Positions 27,509 to 34,977 of a DNA stretch of 64,000 nucleotides are shown here, in pieces. The notes beneath the pieces are model-generated. The model searched no databases and was not told the origin of the DNA. It was given only the letters and a program-made list of their open reading frames with translations. Made by a program: the position numbers and the translations under genes. Origin of the DNA: Accumulibacter sp. (GTDB lineage Bacteria > Pseudomonadota > Gammaproteobacteria > Burkholderiales > Rhodocyclaceae); contig NZ_JAZKUG010000001.1 of the NCBI RefSeq assembly GCF_036625195.1, forward strand, positions 4,650,001-4,714,000, in the 5' to 3' direction. Numbering within the stretch: position 1 is the first letter of the stretch; each line of letters opens with the position of its first letter.

Positions 27509-29172
27509 CCAGGGGCATGCGTATTCCCGTCGAGATGCTGGGACAGTCCGGTTGCCGTTTGTCCTTTGCTCAGGCCACGCTGTACCTCGATCCCTATCTC
27601 TCGAACTCGGTCCAGGAGATGGACGCCCCCGATCTGGCTCGTCAGATACCAATTCCTCGTCAGCCGGAGAGCGTCACCGATGCGGACTGGGTACTGATCA
27701 CGCACGCGCATATCGACCACTGTGACCCGCACACTCTGCCCAAACTGGCCAAATCCTCGCCGCATGCCCGGTTTGTCGGCCCGTCCCCGGTCGTTGGCGC
27801 CCTCATCGGCTGGGGAGTTGCCGCCGAGCGCATCAGTATGGCCAGCGAAACTTGGCTCGAGCTTGCACCAGACCTCCGCATTCTGGCGATTCCCGCGGCT
27901 CATCCTGAAGTCACGCGTGATGCCGAGGGCAACCTCAACTGTGTCGGATACCTTCTCGACTATGCCGGACAGCGAATCTATCTTGCCGGGGACACCTCGG
28001 CCCGGCAGGAGATCATCGACATCCTGGTGGCCAACGGACCCATTGACACCGCGTTCCTGCCAGTCAACGAGCACAACTTCTTTCGGGGTCGCCGCGGCAT
28101 CATCGGCAACATGTCCGTGCGCGAAGCCTTCCAGATGGGCAACGAGATCGGGGCGAAACAGGTGGTAGCCGTGCACTGGGACATGTTCGCCATCAACGCC
28201 GTCGACCCCGACGAGATCCGCCTGGTTCATCAGCGCACGCGCCCCGGGTTCAGCCTGCTTCTCAACCCCAGGGTCATCAATCTCGGCAACGTTCAGGCCA
28301 GCATCATCATCCGCACGCTGAATGAGGCCACGCATCTCGAATCCTTGTTGCAAAGCATCGCCAGCCAGCAAACCGACGGCATCGAGCCGGAGGTGATCCT
28401 CGTCGATTCGGGCTCGACCGACGGCACGCTCGCCATCGCCGAGCGCTACGGCTGCCGCATCCACCACATCTCGCGTGACCAGTTCTCCTTTGGCCGCTCG
28501 CTCAACATGGGTTGCGAAGCGGCAAACGGCGAGATTCTCGTCCTGATCAGCGGCCACTGTGTTCCCACGGGCACAGGCTGGCTGCAGCAACTCTGTCAGC
28601 CGATTCTCGACGGCGCGGCCGACTACACTTATGGTCGACAGGTCGGCAGCCCGGATAGCCACTACAGCGAGCGCCGGATCTTCGCCAAGTACTACCCCGA
28701 ACACTCACGCATTCCTCAGGATGGCTTCTTTTGCAACAACGCGAATTCAGCGCTGTCACGTGCGGCTTGGGACCAGCACCGGTTCGACGAAGAACTGACC
28801 GGCCTCGAAGACATGGAACTGGCCCAGCGCCTGGTCCGGACCGGCGGCAAGACGGCCTACGTCGCCGGAGCAAGCGTCGTACACCACCACAGCGAGAGTT
28901 GGCCGCAGGTTCGGCGCCGGTTCGAGCGAGAGGCCATCGCCCTGCAGAAGATCATGCCGCAGGTGCATGTCAATCTCTTCGATGTCCTGCGATACATCGT
29001 CACCAGCGTCTGCAAGGATCTGCAATCCGCCCGACGCGAGGGTGCCAGCCAGAGCAGTCTCATGGACATCGTCAGCTATCGCTGGAATCAGTACCTGGGT
29101 TCCTGGAAAGGCAACCACCAACACCGTAAACTCTCGCACGCCGAGAAAGAGAAATACTTCTTCCCCCATTGA
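27505..29172 (+). CDS. fusion of a metallo-beta-lactamase-fold hydrolase and a GT2 glycosyltransferase
   Basis: Residues ~1-260 are an UlaG-like metallo-beta-lactamase-fold hydrolase: the metal motif THAHIDHCD (HxHxDH), AIPAAHPE, IYLAGDTS and VAVHWDMF supply the expected histidines and aspartates. Without a stop, residues ~265-555 continue as a GT2 glycosyltransferase starting SIIIRTLNEATHL, with VDSGSTDGT, LNMGCEAANGE, a diverged acidic motif and EDMELAQRL. The ATG at 27505 overlaps the previous stop, and the next gene's start overlaps this stop. I see no second ribosome site at the domain border. A hydrolase joined to a glycosyltransferase could couple substrate activation or editing with transfer; that is inference. 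The two domain assignments are secure. Confidence 0.82.
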   Translation: MTRGMRIPVEMLGQSGCRLSFAQATLYLDPYLSNSVQEMDAPDLARQIPIPRQPESVTDADWVLITHAHIDHCDPHTLPKLAKSSPHARFVGPSPVVGALIGWGVAAERISMASETWLELAPDLRILAIPAAHPEVTRDAEGNLNCVGYLLDYAGQRIYLAGDTSARQEIIDILVANGPIDTAFLPVNEHNFFRGRRGIIGNMSVREAFQMGNEIGAKQVVAVHWDMFAINAVDPDEIRLVHQRTRPGFSLLLNPRVINLGNVQASIIIRTLNEATHLESLLQSIASQQTDGIEPEVILVDSGSTDGTLAIAERYGCRIHHISRDQFSFGRSLNMGCEAANGEILVLISGHCVPTGTGWLQQLCQPILDGAADYTYGRQVGSPDSHYSERRIFAKYYPEHSRIPQDGFFCNNANSALSRAAWDQHRFDEELTGLEDMELAQRLVRTGGKTAYVAGASVVHHHSESWPQVRRRFEREAIALQKIMPQVHVNLFDVLRYIVTSVCKDLQSARREGASQSSLMDIVSYRWNQYLGSWKGNHQHRKLSHAEKEKYFFPH

Positions 29173-29897
29173 TGACCAATCGCAAACTCCTCATGAGCAA
29201 GAAACCCTACATCGTTGCCCTGCTTCCCATGAAGGCGAACAGCGAGCGCGTCCAAGGCAAGAATTTCCGGGATTTCTGCGGCAGACCGCTCTTCCGCTGG
29301 ATACTCGATACGCTGCTTGCGGTCGAAGAGATCGACAGGATCGTCATCAACACCGACGCCCGCGGGATCCTGGCCAGGAACGGTTTGGTCGATACCGACC
29401 GCGTCCTCATTCGAGACCGCAGGGCCGAGATCTGCGGCGATCTCGTCAGCATGAATCTGGTACTGGCGGATGATGTTGCCAACATCCCCGCCGATATCTA
29501 CCTGATGACTCACACCACCAACCCATTGCTGAGTGTGGAAACCATTCGCGGCGCCATCAGGCTGTTTGAGGACGCTCGGACCGCGGGTGCGACCGACTCC
29601 TTGTTTACTGTAGACCGGATTCAGACGCGCTTTTACCACGCGGACTGCACACCGGTTAACCACGACCCCGACAACCTCATCCGAACCCAGGATCTCGAAC
29701 CCTGGTTCGAGGAGAATTCCAATCTCTACCTCTTCACACGCGAAAGCTTCGCCCGGACCAAAGCGCGCATCGGCAAGCAGCCCATGATGTATGAAAGCCC
29801 GCGTTTCGAATCAATCGACATCGACGACCAGCAGGACTGGGATTTTGCTGTCATCGCCGCCCGCTACCACTCCGACACAAAAGGAACCACTCAATGA
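29172..29897 (+). CDS. CMP-sugar synthetase (acylneuraminate cytidylyltransferase family)
   Basis: A 241-residue nucleotidyltransferase, predicted to make a CMP-activated acidic sugar (sialic-acid-like or Kdo-like) from CTP. The N-terminal ALLPMKANSERVQGKNFR is the CTP-binding loop of the subfamily in which the usual RxGSKGxxxKN is replaced by KxxSERVxGKN. It continues with CGRPLFRWILDTLL, IVINTDA, a THTTNPLL strand and FESIDIDDQQDWDFA near the end, where the family has its metal-binding aspartates. The start is the ATG overlapping the upstream stop; the ATG at 29193 (MSKKPY) is equally plausible. It overlaps the next gene by 4 bases. No NeuB-type condensing enzyme is in the window. Confidence 0.85.
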   Translation: MTNRKLLMSKKPYIVALLPMKANSERVQGKNFRDFCGRPLFRWILDTLLAVEEIDRIVINTDARGILARNGLVDTDRVLIRDRRAEICGDLVSMNLVLADDVANIPADIYLMTHTTNPLLSVETIRGAIRLFEDARTAGATDSLFTVDRIQTRFYHADCTPVNHDPDNLIRTQDLEPWFEENSNLYLFTRESFARTKARIGKQPMMYESPRFESIDIDDQQDWDFAVIAARYHSDTKGTTQ

Positions 29898-30841
29898 AAA
29901 TCCTCGTCACCTGCCCGTTGATGCTTGGCCTCATGGATCGCTTCTACCCTACCCTGGAAAGATACTCAGCGCAGGCAACTGCGCCGGCGGTAGTGCAATC
30001 ACTCTCCGAAGACGAACTCATCAACATCCTGCCGCAACACGACGGCTGGATCATTGGCGACGACCCGGCCACCCGCCGTGTTCTCGAAGCTGGCAAGGCC
30101 GGTAGACTGAAGGCCGCAGTGAAGTGGGGAGTTGGCGTGGACAACATCGACTTTGCTGCCTGTGCCGATCTTGGCATTCCGATCACCAACACACCCGGGC
30201 TTTTTGGTGCCGAGGTAGGCGATACGGCGATGGGATACGTGATTGCCTTGGCACGCGAGAGCTTCCATATTGACGACGGCGTCCGTCAGGGCGGATGGCC
30301 AAAACCCACAGGAATCTCGCTCGCCGGAAAAACAGCGGCTCTGGTCGGCTTCGGTGACATTGGCAAGAACACCGCCCGGCGCCTGCTCGCGTCCGGGATC
30401 CAGGTCGTTGCTTATGACCCTTTTGTCGGCCCGGTGCCCGAACTGCCCAGTGTGGAACGTGCCGACTGGCCCACGCGCCTCGATGAAGCCGACTACATCG
30501 TGCTTACCTGTTCACTGACACCCAGCAGCCGCAACATCATCAACGCCAATTCTCTGGCGCATGCAAAAGCCGGCGTGCGCATCGTCAATGTCAGCCGCGG
30601 CCAGGTGATCGACCAAGCAGCTCTGGAGTCCGCACTGGCATCCGGCAAGGTCTATTCCGCAGCTCTGGATGTGTTTGAAGTTGAGCCACTGCCAATCGAC
30701 TCGCCGTTGCGGAACCACTCGCGAGTGATATTTGGCTCCCACAATGCTTCCAACACCGTCGAAGCTGTCACGCGCGGCAGCGAAACGGCGATCGTCAAGC
30801 TGATGGAGTTTCTCGGGGTATCACCGCGTGGCGAGAGTTGA
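29894..30841 (+). CDS. D-isomer-specific 2-hydroxyacid dehydrogenase (phosphoglycerate dehydrogenase-like)
   Basis: A 315-residue NAD-dependent oxidoreductase. It shows the family plan: KWGVGVDNIDFAAC, PGLFGAEVGDTAMG, the dinucleotide fold ALVGFGDIGKNTARRL, VLTCSLTPSSRNIIN, IVNVSRGQVIDQAAL with the catalytic Arg region, then ALDVFEVEPLP and a terminal GSHNASN, where the usual catalytic His is expected. The acceptor is not obvious; it lacks the C-terminal ACT/ASB regulatory domains of SerA. Placed between a CMP-sugar synthetase and an SDR, it probably oxidises or reduces a sugar-acid precursor rather than serving serine synthesis (inference). The start ATG overlaps the upstream stop. Confidence 0.85.
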   Translation: MKILVTCPLMLGLMDRFYPTLERYSAQATAPAVVQSLSEDELINILPQHDGWIIGDDPATRRVLEAGKAGRLKAAVKWGVGVDNIDFAACADLGIPITNTPGLFGAEVGDTAMGYVIALARESFHIDDGVRQGGWPKPTGISLAGKTAALVGFGDIGKNTARRLLASGIQVVAYDPFVGPVPELPSVERADWPTRLDEADYIVLTCSLTPSSRNIINANSLAHAKAGVRIVNVSRGQVIDQAALESALASGKVYSAALDVFEVEPLPIDSPLRNHSRVIFGSHNASNTVEAVTRGSETAIVKLMEFLGVSPRGES

Positions 30842-30919
30842 CCAGGCACCTCGCGGCAGCGTCGGGAGAAGCCCAGTGGCAGGAGCAACGCTCTTGAACA
30901 TGCCCCTTGAGACGAGCCC

Positions 30920-31675
30920 GTGCCGGCAGCGAGCACCAGGACAGCGCTGATCACTGGCGCTGCAGGCGGCATCGGCCGTGCGCTGGTGGAAGTTTTCTGG
31001 TCCGCCGGATTCCGCGTCATCGCCAGCGACTGCACCGGAAAGCCGGAAGGCATGGATTGCGACTTCTACCTGGCGGCAGACCTGATCTCTCTGGTCAACG
31101 ACCAAGCCTGCGCCGACTGCATCGTCGGTGCAGTGCGCGAGGCCCTGCACGGCCGAGGCCTCAACGTGCTCATCAACAACGCGGCGATCCAGATCCTGGG
31201 TGGTGCCGACAGCCTGCGCAGGGAGGACTGGCGGACCACTCTCGACGTCAATCTGCTGGCCCCGTTTCTGCTCACCCAGGCGCTCCTGCCAGAACTCGAA
31301 GCCGTCAAGGGCAGCGTCATCAATGTCGGGAGCATCCACGCACGCCTCACCAAGAAGAACTTCGTCGCCTACGCGACCAGCAAGGCGGCACTGGCCGGGA
31401 TGACTCGCGCCCTCGCCGTTGACCTGGGTCCGCGCGTCCGCGTCAACGCAATCGAACCCGCCGCAGTGGAAACCGACATGCTCAGGGCTGGTTTCGTAGG
31501 CAACTCCGAAGCTTACCGTCAGCTTTTAAGCCATCATCCCCAGCTGCGAATCGGCCAGCCCACCGAGGTCGCCCGCCTTGCCCTGGCGATCGCCAACGGC
31601 GGGATGGACTTCCTTCATGGCGCCTGCCTGAGCCTCGATGGCGGAATTGGCGGCTGTCTGCATGATCCGGATTGA
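30920..31675 (+). CDS. short-chain dehydrogenase/reductase (SDR)
   Basis: A 251-residue classical SDR. The NAD(P)-binding loop is TALITGAAGGIGRAL, NNAA follows at VLINNAAIQ, the catalytic Ser lies in INVGSIHAR and the YxxxK pair in YATSKAAL. The C-terminus ends LSLDGGIGG, as is usual in the family. The start is GTG at 30920, about 80 bases after the dehydrogenase. The adjacent CMP-sugar synthetase plus SDR recalls the ptmB/ptmA pair of Campylobacter flagellin glycosylation, so a role in making an acidic sugar is plausible but unproven. Confidence 0.87.
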   Translation: MPAASTRTALITGAAGGIGRALVEVFWSAGFRVIASDCTGKPEGMDCDFYLAADLISLVNDQACADCIVGAVREALHGRGLNVLINNAAIQILGGADSLRREDWRTTLDVNLLAPFLLTQALLPELEAVKGSVINVGSIHARLTKKNFVAYATSKAALAGMTRALAVDLGPRVRVNAIEPAAVETDMLRAGFVGNSEAYRQLLSHHPQLRIGQPTEVARLALAIANGGMDFLHGACLSLDGGIGGCLHDPD

Positions 31676-31914
31676 ACCCATGCGGAACCAGGTCGACGGG
31701 CGTCTCAAGCGGGCCGATTCTTTGTTAAGATTCGCGCGGTGAGAAGGAAAGAGCTGGGGCGGCTGGAAGCCCAATCGGTCGTCGCCCCGTGTGGGAAGGT
31801 GCTGCCTGCGCTGCGAGTACCGGCGCGTACCTTGCCGCCGTACACGCAAGACACCGGTCGAGGATCAGCCGCCGAGGGGTTGGGCCGTGGGTTCTTCTTC
31901 ATGCAGGCAAGGCG

Positions 31915-32598
31915 ATGAAGACTCCCATCCACCATCGCCGTTTCGATTACCAGCGGTCGCAACTGCCCAACCGACAACTTGCCCTGCTCGAGACAGATGT
32001 GGTCAGCCTTGAGCAGGCCCGTCAGAAGACGGGTGCCAGCATTGGCTATCCCGGCTGGTGCCTGATCTACCACCTGCTGTTGTCTCATCTTGACCGAAAT
32101 CGAACCGAGATCATCGTCGAGACGGGCACGAACTGGGGTTGCTCCACCATTGCGCTCGCGCAAGCGCTGATCGACAGCGGCTGCGAGGGCCGTGTCATCA
32201 CGTTCGAAATCGAGCCCGACAATGCCCTCAAGGCCCAGCACAACCTCAGCGCTGCGGGTGTGGACGGCCGGGTGGAGTTGCACATCGGCGATAGTATCCG
32301 ACTGCTGCCGCAGGTACTGGAAAGCATCAACGACGATATTCGCGTCGCCTTTCTCGACGCATCCCACCTCCTCCGGGATATCGAGCGCGAATTCGAGGCC
32401 CTGTTGCCGAAACTGTCCGGCGATGCACTCGTGATTTTCGACAACACTTATCGGATCGCGGACGACGGTGAGGATCCACGGGTGAACGGCTTCCTGAAAC
32501 TCCTGCAAGCTCGCCACGGGGGCAATCTCATCAATCTGGAATTTGTTTCGTGGTTTACGCCTGGGCTTGCAATCTGGCAGCGAACTCCCAACCTCTGA
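31915..32598 (+). CDS. class I SAM methyltransferase (Methyltransf_24-like)
   Basis: A 227-residue methyltransferase. Motif I is IIVETGTNWGCSTIALAQAL, with VITFEIEPDNALKAQ as the acidic loop, and VAFLDASHLLRDIEREFEALLP followed by DALVIFDNT as the post-motifs, a pattern shared with the cephalosporin-hydroxylase-like and sugar methyltransferase group. I chose the ATG at 31915 (MKTPIHHRRF), because the frame upstream gives a low-quality sequence in the intergenic gap. About 240 bases separate it from the SDR, enough for a separate promoter. I recognise no riboswitch or clear promoter in that gap. Confidence 0.78.
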   Translation: MKTPIHHRRFDYQRSQLPNRQLALLETDVVSLEQARQKTGASIGYPGWCLIYHLLLSHLDRNRTEIIVETGTNWGCSTIALAQALIDSGCEGRVITFEIEPDNALKAQHNLSAAGVDGRVELHIGDSIRLLPQVLESINDDIRVAFLDASHLLRDIEREFEALLPKLSGDALVIFDNTYRIADDGEDPRVNGFLKLLQARHGGNLINLEFVSWFTPGLAIWQRTPNL

Positions 32599-32710
32599 TT
32601 GCGCGTCGAGACAATGCACATGCCTGCTGCTCCCCCAAATGCCGGCTGCCTCCGAGCCGCCCGCCCGGCGGCCTGTTTCACCGAGAGCGAAGCGACAGTG
32701 AACAGAAGAT

Positions 32711-32738
32711 GCCAGAGTGAGTCTGTCTCCGCTCTGGC
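32711..32738 (+). terminator. hairpin between two methyltransferase genes
   Basis: GCCAGAG (32711-32717) and CTCTGGC (32732-32738) are perfect inverted copies, with an inner GAG/CTC that could extend the stem; TTT follows at once. The T-run is short, so it is a weak terminator or attenuator at best. Confidence 0.3.
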
Positions 32739-32782
32739 TTTCCCGAAACCTTGAACGAACCATTCAATGAGGTCTTCCCCGT

Positions 32783-33511
32783 ATGTACCAACTCGGCTAT
32801 TACGCGCACTACTTGGAACTGAAGCGCAAGTTCCCGCAGTTTCAGTTTGCTTACCCCAGAGACTGGTCTTTGAAGGAATATGGCACTCTTTTCATCTATG
32901 ACCTGATTCGCTCGACCGGCGCGAAAAGAATCCTCGAAGTGGGTTGCGGCTACGACACGTTCTTCGCCAACCAGATGTCGAAGATTGGCGTGGAATACTG
33001 GTATATCGACAAATCCAACAACTATCTCGGCGTAGGCAAGGATGAAACCCGCTTCCTCTCCGCCGTCGAGGAACGTCGCCAACTCGGCGCCACGTACATC
33101 GACGGTCTGCTCGGGGACGGCAACCAGGCCATTTCCGACGACTTTTTTGATCTTGTCTTTTCGATTTCCGTACTCGAACATCTTGACGATCGCACGATGC
33201 CGACTGTCGTTTCGGAGATCAAGCGGATACTGCGCCCGGGAGGCCGTTCCGCTCACTCGATCGACATCTATCCGCGCAGCGACCGCGCGGCCAAGTGGCA
33301 TTACTTCAGCAAGCAGGCCAGGCTCGAAGTACCGCCGCCCTACTACGACCGCTGGGAGTTCGATGGCAACTACACGACGTTCATCGAGCAGCCAAAGGTG
33401 CGCTACATGATTTATAACGCGCTGGCCGATGGTGACCCGCTGAAGAACGGCGCTCCCTATGTTTCGCAATTCGCGACCATGCTCAGCGTCGCCCTCAGAC
33501 CACTGGCCTGA
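32783..33511 (+). CDS. class I SAM methyltransferase (Methyltransf_11-like)
   Basis: A 242-residue methyltransferase. Motif I is ILEVGCGYDTFFANQM, with VEYWYIDKSNNYLGV as the second strand, FDLVFSISVLEHLDD as motif IV/post and RILRPGGRSAHSIDI near the end. The ATG at 32783 follows a 184-base gap that contains the hairpin. It belongs to a run of four separate methyltransferase genes (31.9-35.0 kb) just before a composite protein that also has a methyltransferase domain. It presumably acts on sugar hydroxyls, carboxyls or amines; the target is not predictable. Confidence 0.8.
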   Translation: MYQLGYYAHYLELKRKFPQFQFAYPRDWSLKEYGTLFIYDLIRSTGAKRILEVGCGYDTFFANQMSKIGVEYWYIDKSNNYLGVGKDETRFLSAVEERRQLGATYIDGLLGDGNQAISDDFFDLVFSISVLEHLDDRTMPTVVSEIKRILRPGGRSAHSIDIYPRSDRAAKWHYFSKQARLEVPPPYYDRWEFDGNYTTFIEQPKVRYMIYNALADGDPLKNGAPYVSQFATMLSVALRPLA

Positions 33512-33515
33512 TGCG

Positions 33516-34265
33516 ATGGCGACGACATCTACCGCCATCCCCATGCCGGCAGCGTGCCCCGTTTGCGCTTCGCCGCACATGGCGTGGGTGAAAAGGCTCC
33601 CGATCAAGGTCGGCGGCAGCGTTGATCTCTATTACTGCATGGAGTGCGAGTCCTTCAGCAGTCCATTTTCCCGGCCGATGGTCAACCCGCCAACACAGGT
33701 TCAATGGCACCAACAGGTCCTCGAACGTAACCTGGCCTGGTCTGCCACGCTGCTTGACGAATTCAGTTCACGCCAGGCAAACGGACCGATAGTGGATATT
33801 GGCTGTGGCATTGGCTCGCTATTGCTGGCGGCCCAGCGGCGTGGCATCCCGGGTATCGGTTACGACCTCGATGCCGAAGCCTGTGCCTACGGTCGCGAGC
33901 AGTACGGGCTTGACCTGCGCTGCGGCCTCTGGCAGCCGGAGCAGACTGCAGAGTTCTCCGTTCTGACCTGTATCAGCGTCCTGGAACATATTCACCAGCC
34001 ACGAGCCCTGATTCAGGATATGTTGCGCGCGGCAAGACTGGCTGGGGCAAGCGTCTACCTGTCGGTGCCGTTCTTCAATCGTGCTTGGTGGCGACACCTG
34101 CACGACGACAGCTCACGGCCAGGCCATCCGCTCGAATATCCGCACGCACATTGCACCCATTTCTCGAACAAGGGCATGGAAGCTGTCTTGCGCGAGTTCG
34201 GGGCCAGCAGTCTCGAGATGCTGAAGATTGACCGCGGCTGGGTCGGTTACCTGGTTACAGCGTAG
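33516..34265 (+). CDS. SAM methyltransferase with N-terminal zinc-ribbon-like motif
   Basis: A 249-residue protein. CPVC near residue 14 and CMEC about 26 residues later form a CxxC...CxxC zinc-ribbon-like knuckle, followed by a class I methyltransferase domain (IVDIGCGIGSLLLAAQRRG, GIGYDLDAEACAYG, FSVLTCISVLEHIHQP). This arrangement is common in C-methyltransferase and Methyltransf_23-type proteins of polysaccharide clusters. The ATG at 33516 starts just before the CPVC motif and lies five bases after the previous stop. Confidence 0.8.
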   Translation: MATTSTAIPMPAACPVCASPHMAWVKRLPIKVGGSVDLYYCMECESFSSPFSRPMVNPPTQVQWHQQVLERNLAWSATLLDEFSSRQANGPIVDIGCGIGSLLLAAQRRGIPGIGYDLDAEACAYGREQYGLDLRCGLWQPEQTAEFSVLTCISVLEHIHQPRALIQDMLRAARLAGASVYLSVPFFNRAWWRHLHDDSSRPGHPLEYPHAHCTHFSNKGMEAVLREFGASSLEMLKIDRGWVGYLVTA

Positions 34266-34287
34266 GAATTTCGCGAGGGCAAAGCTG

Positions 34288-34974
34288 ATGCGCGCGGCAA
34301 AGATTCTGGACAGTCTGACGACACTGAAGGGTTTGGGCATCGGCCTGACGACCGTGGTCGACGTGGGCGTTCAACACTCCACCCCGGCCCTCATGGCCGT
34401 TTTTCCGAACCTGCCGCATGTGCTCTTCGAGCCAGTTGAGGAGTACTACCCTTTCATTCGCAAGAACTATTGCAACATATCGCACACACTGGTTGAAGCC
34501 GCGGTTTCCGACTTCGATGGCGAACTCACCCTGCACACCGAGAAGAAGACGCGTGGCGACGAAATCTCCCATAGTTACATCGTACGCGCGCCGACGGCGT
34601 CCTCACGCACGGTCCGGACTCTGACCCTCGACGGCTACTTCCGCGACCATCCTCGCCCTGGCGCGCTGCTGCTCAAGATCGATGTCGAAGGACCGGACGT
34701 CCCGAGTGCGATTCTGCGCGGAGCTGCGGCGGTGCTCTCTCAGACAGCAGCTGTCGTCATTGAAATGACCGTGGACAAATTCATGGAGCGAGCGATCGTG
34801 CTCCACGAAGCGGGTTTTGATCTCTGGGACATCTGCGATCTTTGTTATTACCAGGACTGCCTGTGGCAGGCGGATGTCGTTTTCGTCAATCGTCGCCTCA
34901 AGGATTCCAACCAGAACCTGCGTCCGATGCACATCAAACCGTTTCGTCCCGAACTGTGGCAGAGTGGCTTTTGA
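34288..34974 (+). CDS. FkbM family methyltransferase
   Basis: A 228-residue FkbM-type O-methyltransferase. Family features: VVDVGVQHSTPALMAVFP at motif I, HVLFEPVEEYYPFIRKN, VRTLTLDGYF, then LLLKIDVEGPDVPSAILRGA, the FkbM signature, and VVIEMTV. I chose the ATG at 34288, which has GAGGG nine bases upstream; a TTG at 34228 would force overlap with the previous gene. It is three bases from the next gene. It probably O-methylates a sugar of the exported glycan (family knowledge plus context). Confidence 0.85.
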   Translation: MRAAKILDSLTTLKGLGIGLTTVVDVGVQHSTPALMAVFPNLPHVLFEPVEEYYPFIRKNYCNISHTLVEAAVSDFDGELTLHTEKKTRGDEISHSYIVRAPTASSRTVRTLTLDGYFRDHPRPGALLLKIDVEGPDVPSAILRGAAAVLSQTAAVVIEMTVDKFMERAIVLHEAGFDLWDICDLCYYQDCLWQADVVFVNRRLKDSNQNLRPMHIKPFRPELWQSGF

Positions 34975-34977
34975 CCC

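Noticed and set aside
31676..31914. Possible riboswitch or leader RNA before the methyltransferase at 31915
   Set aside because: I tried to match known cobalamin-type and other conserved cores and found no consistent motif order.
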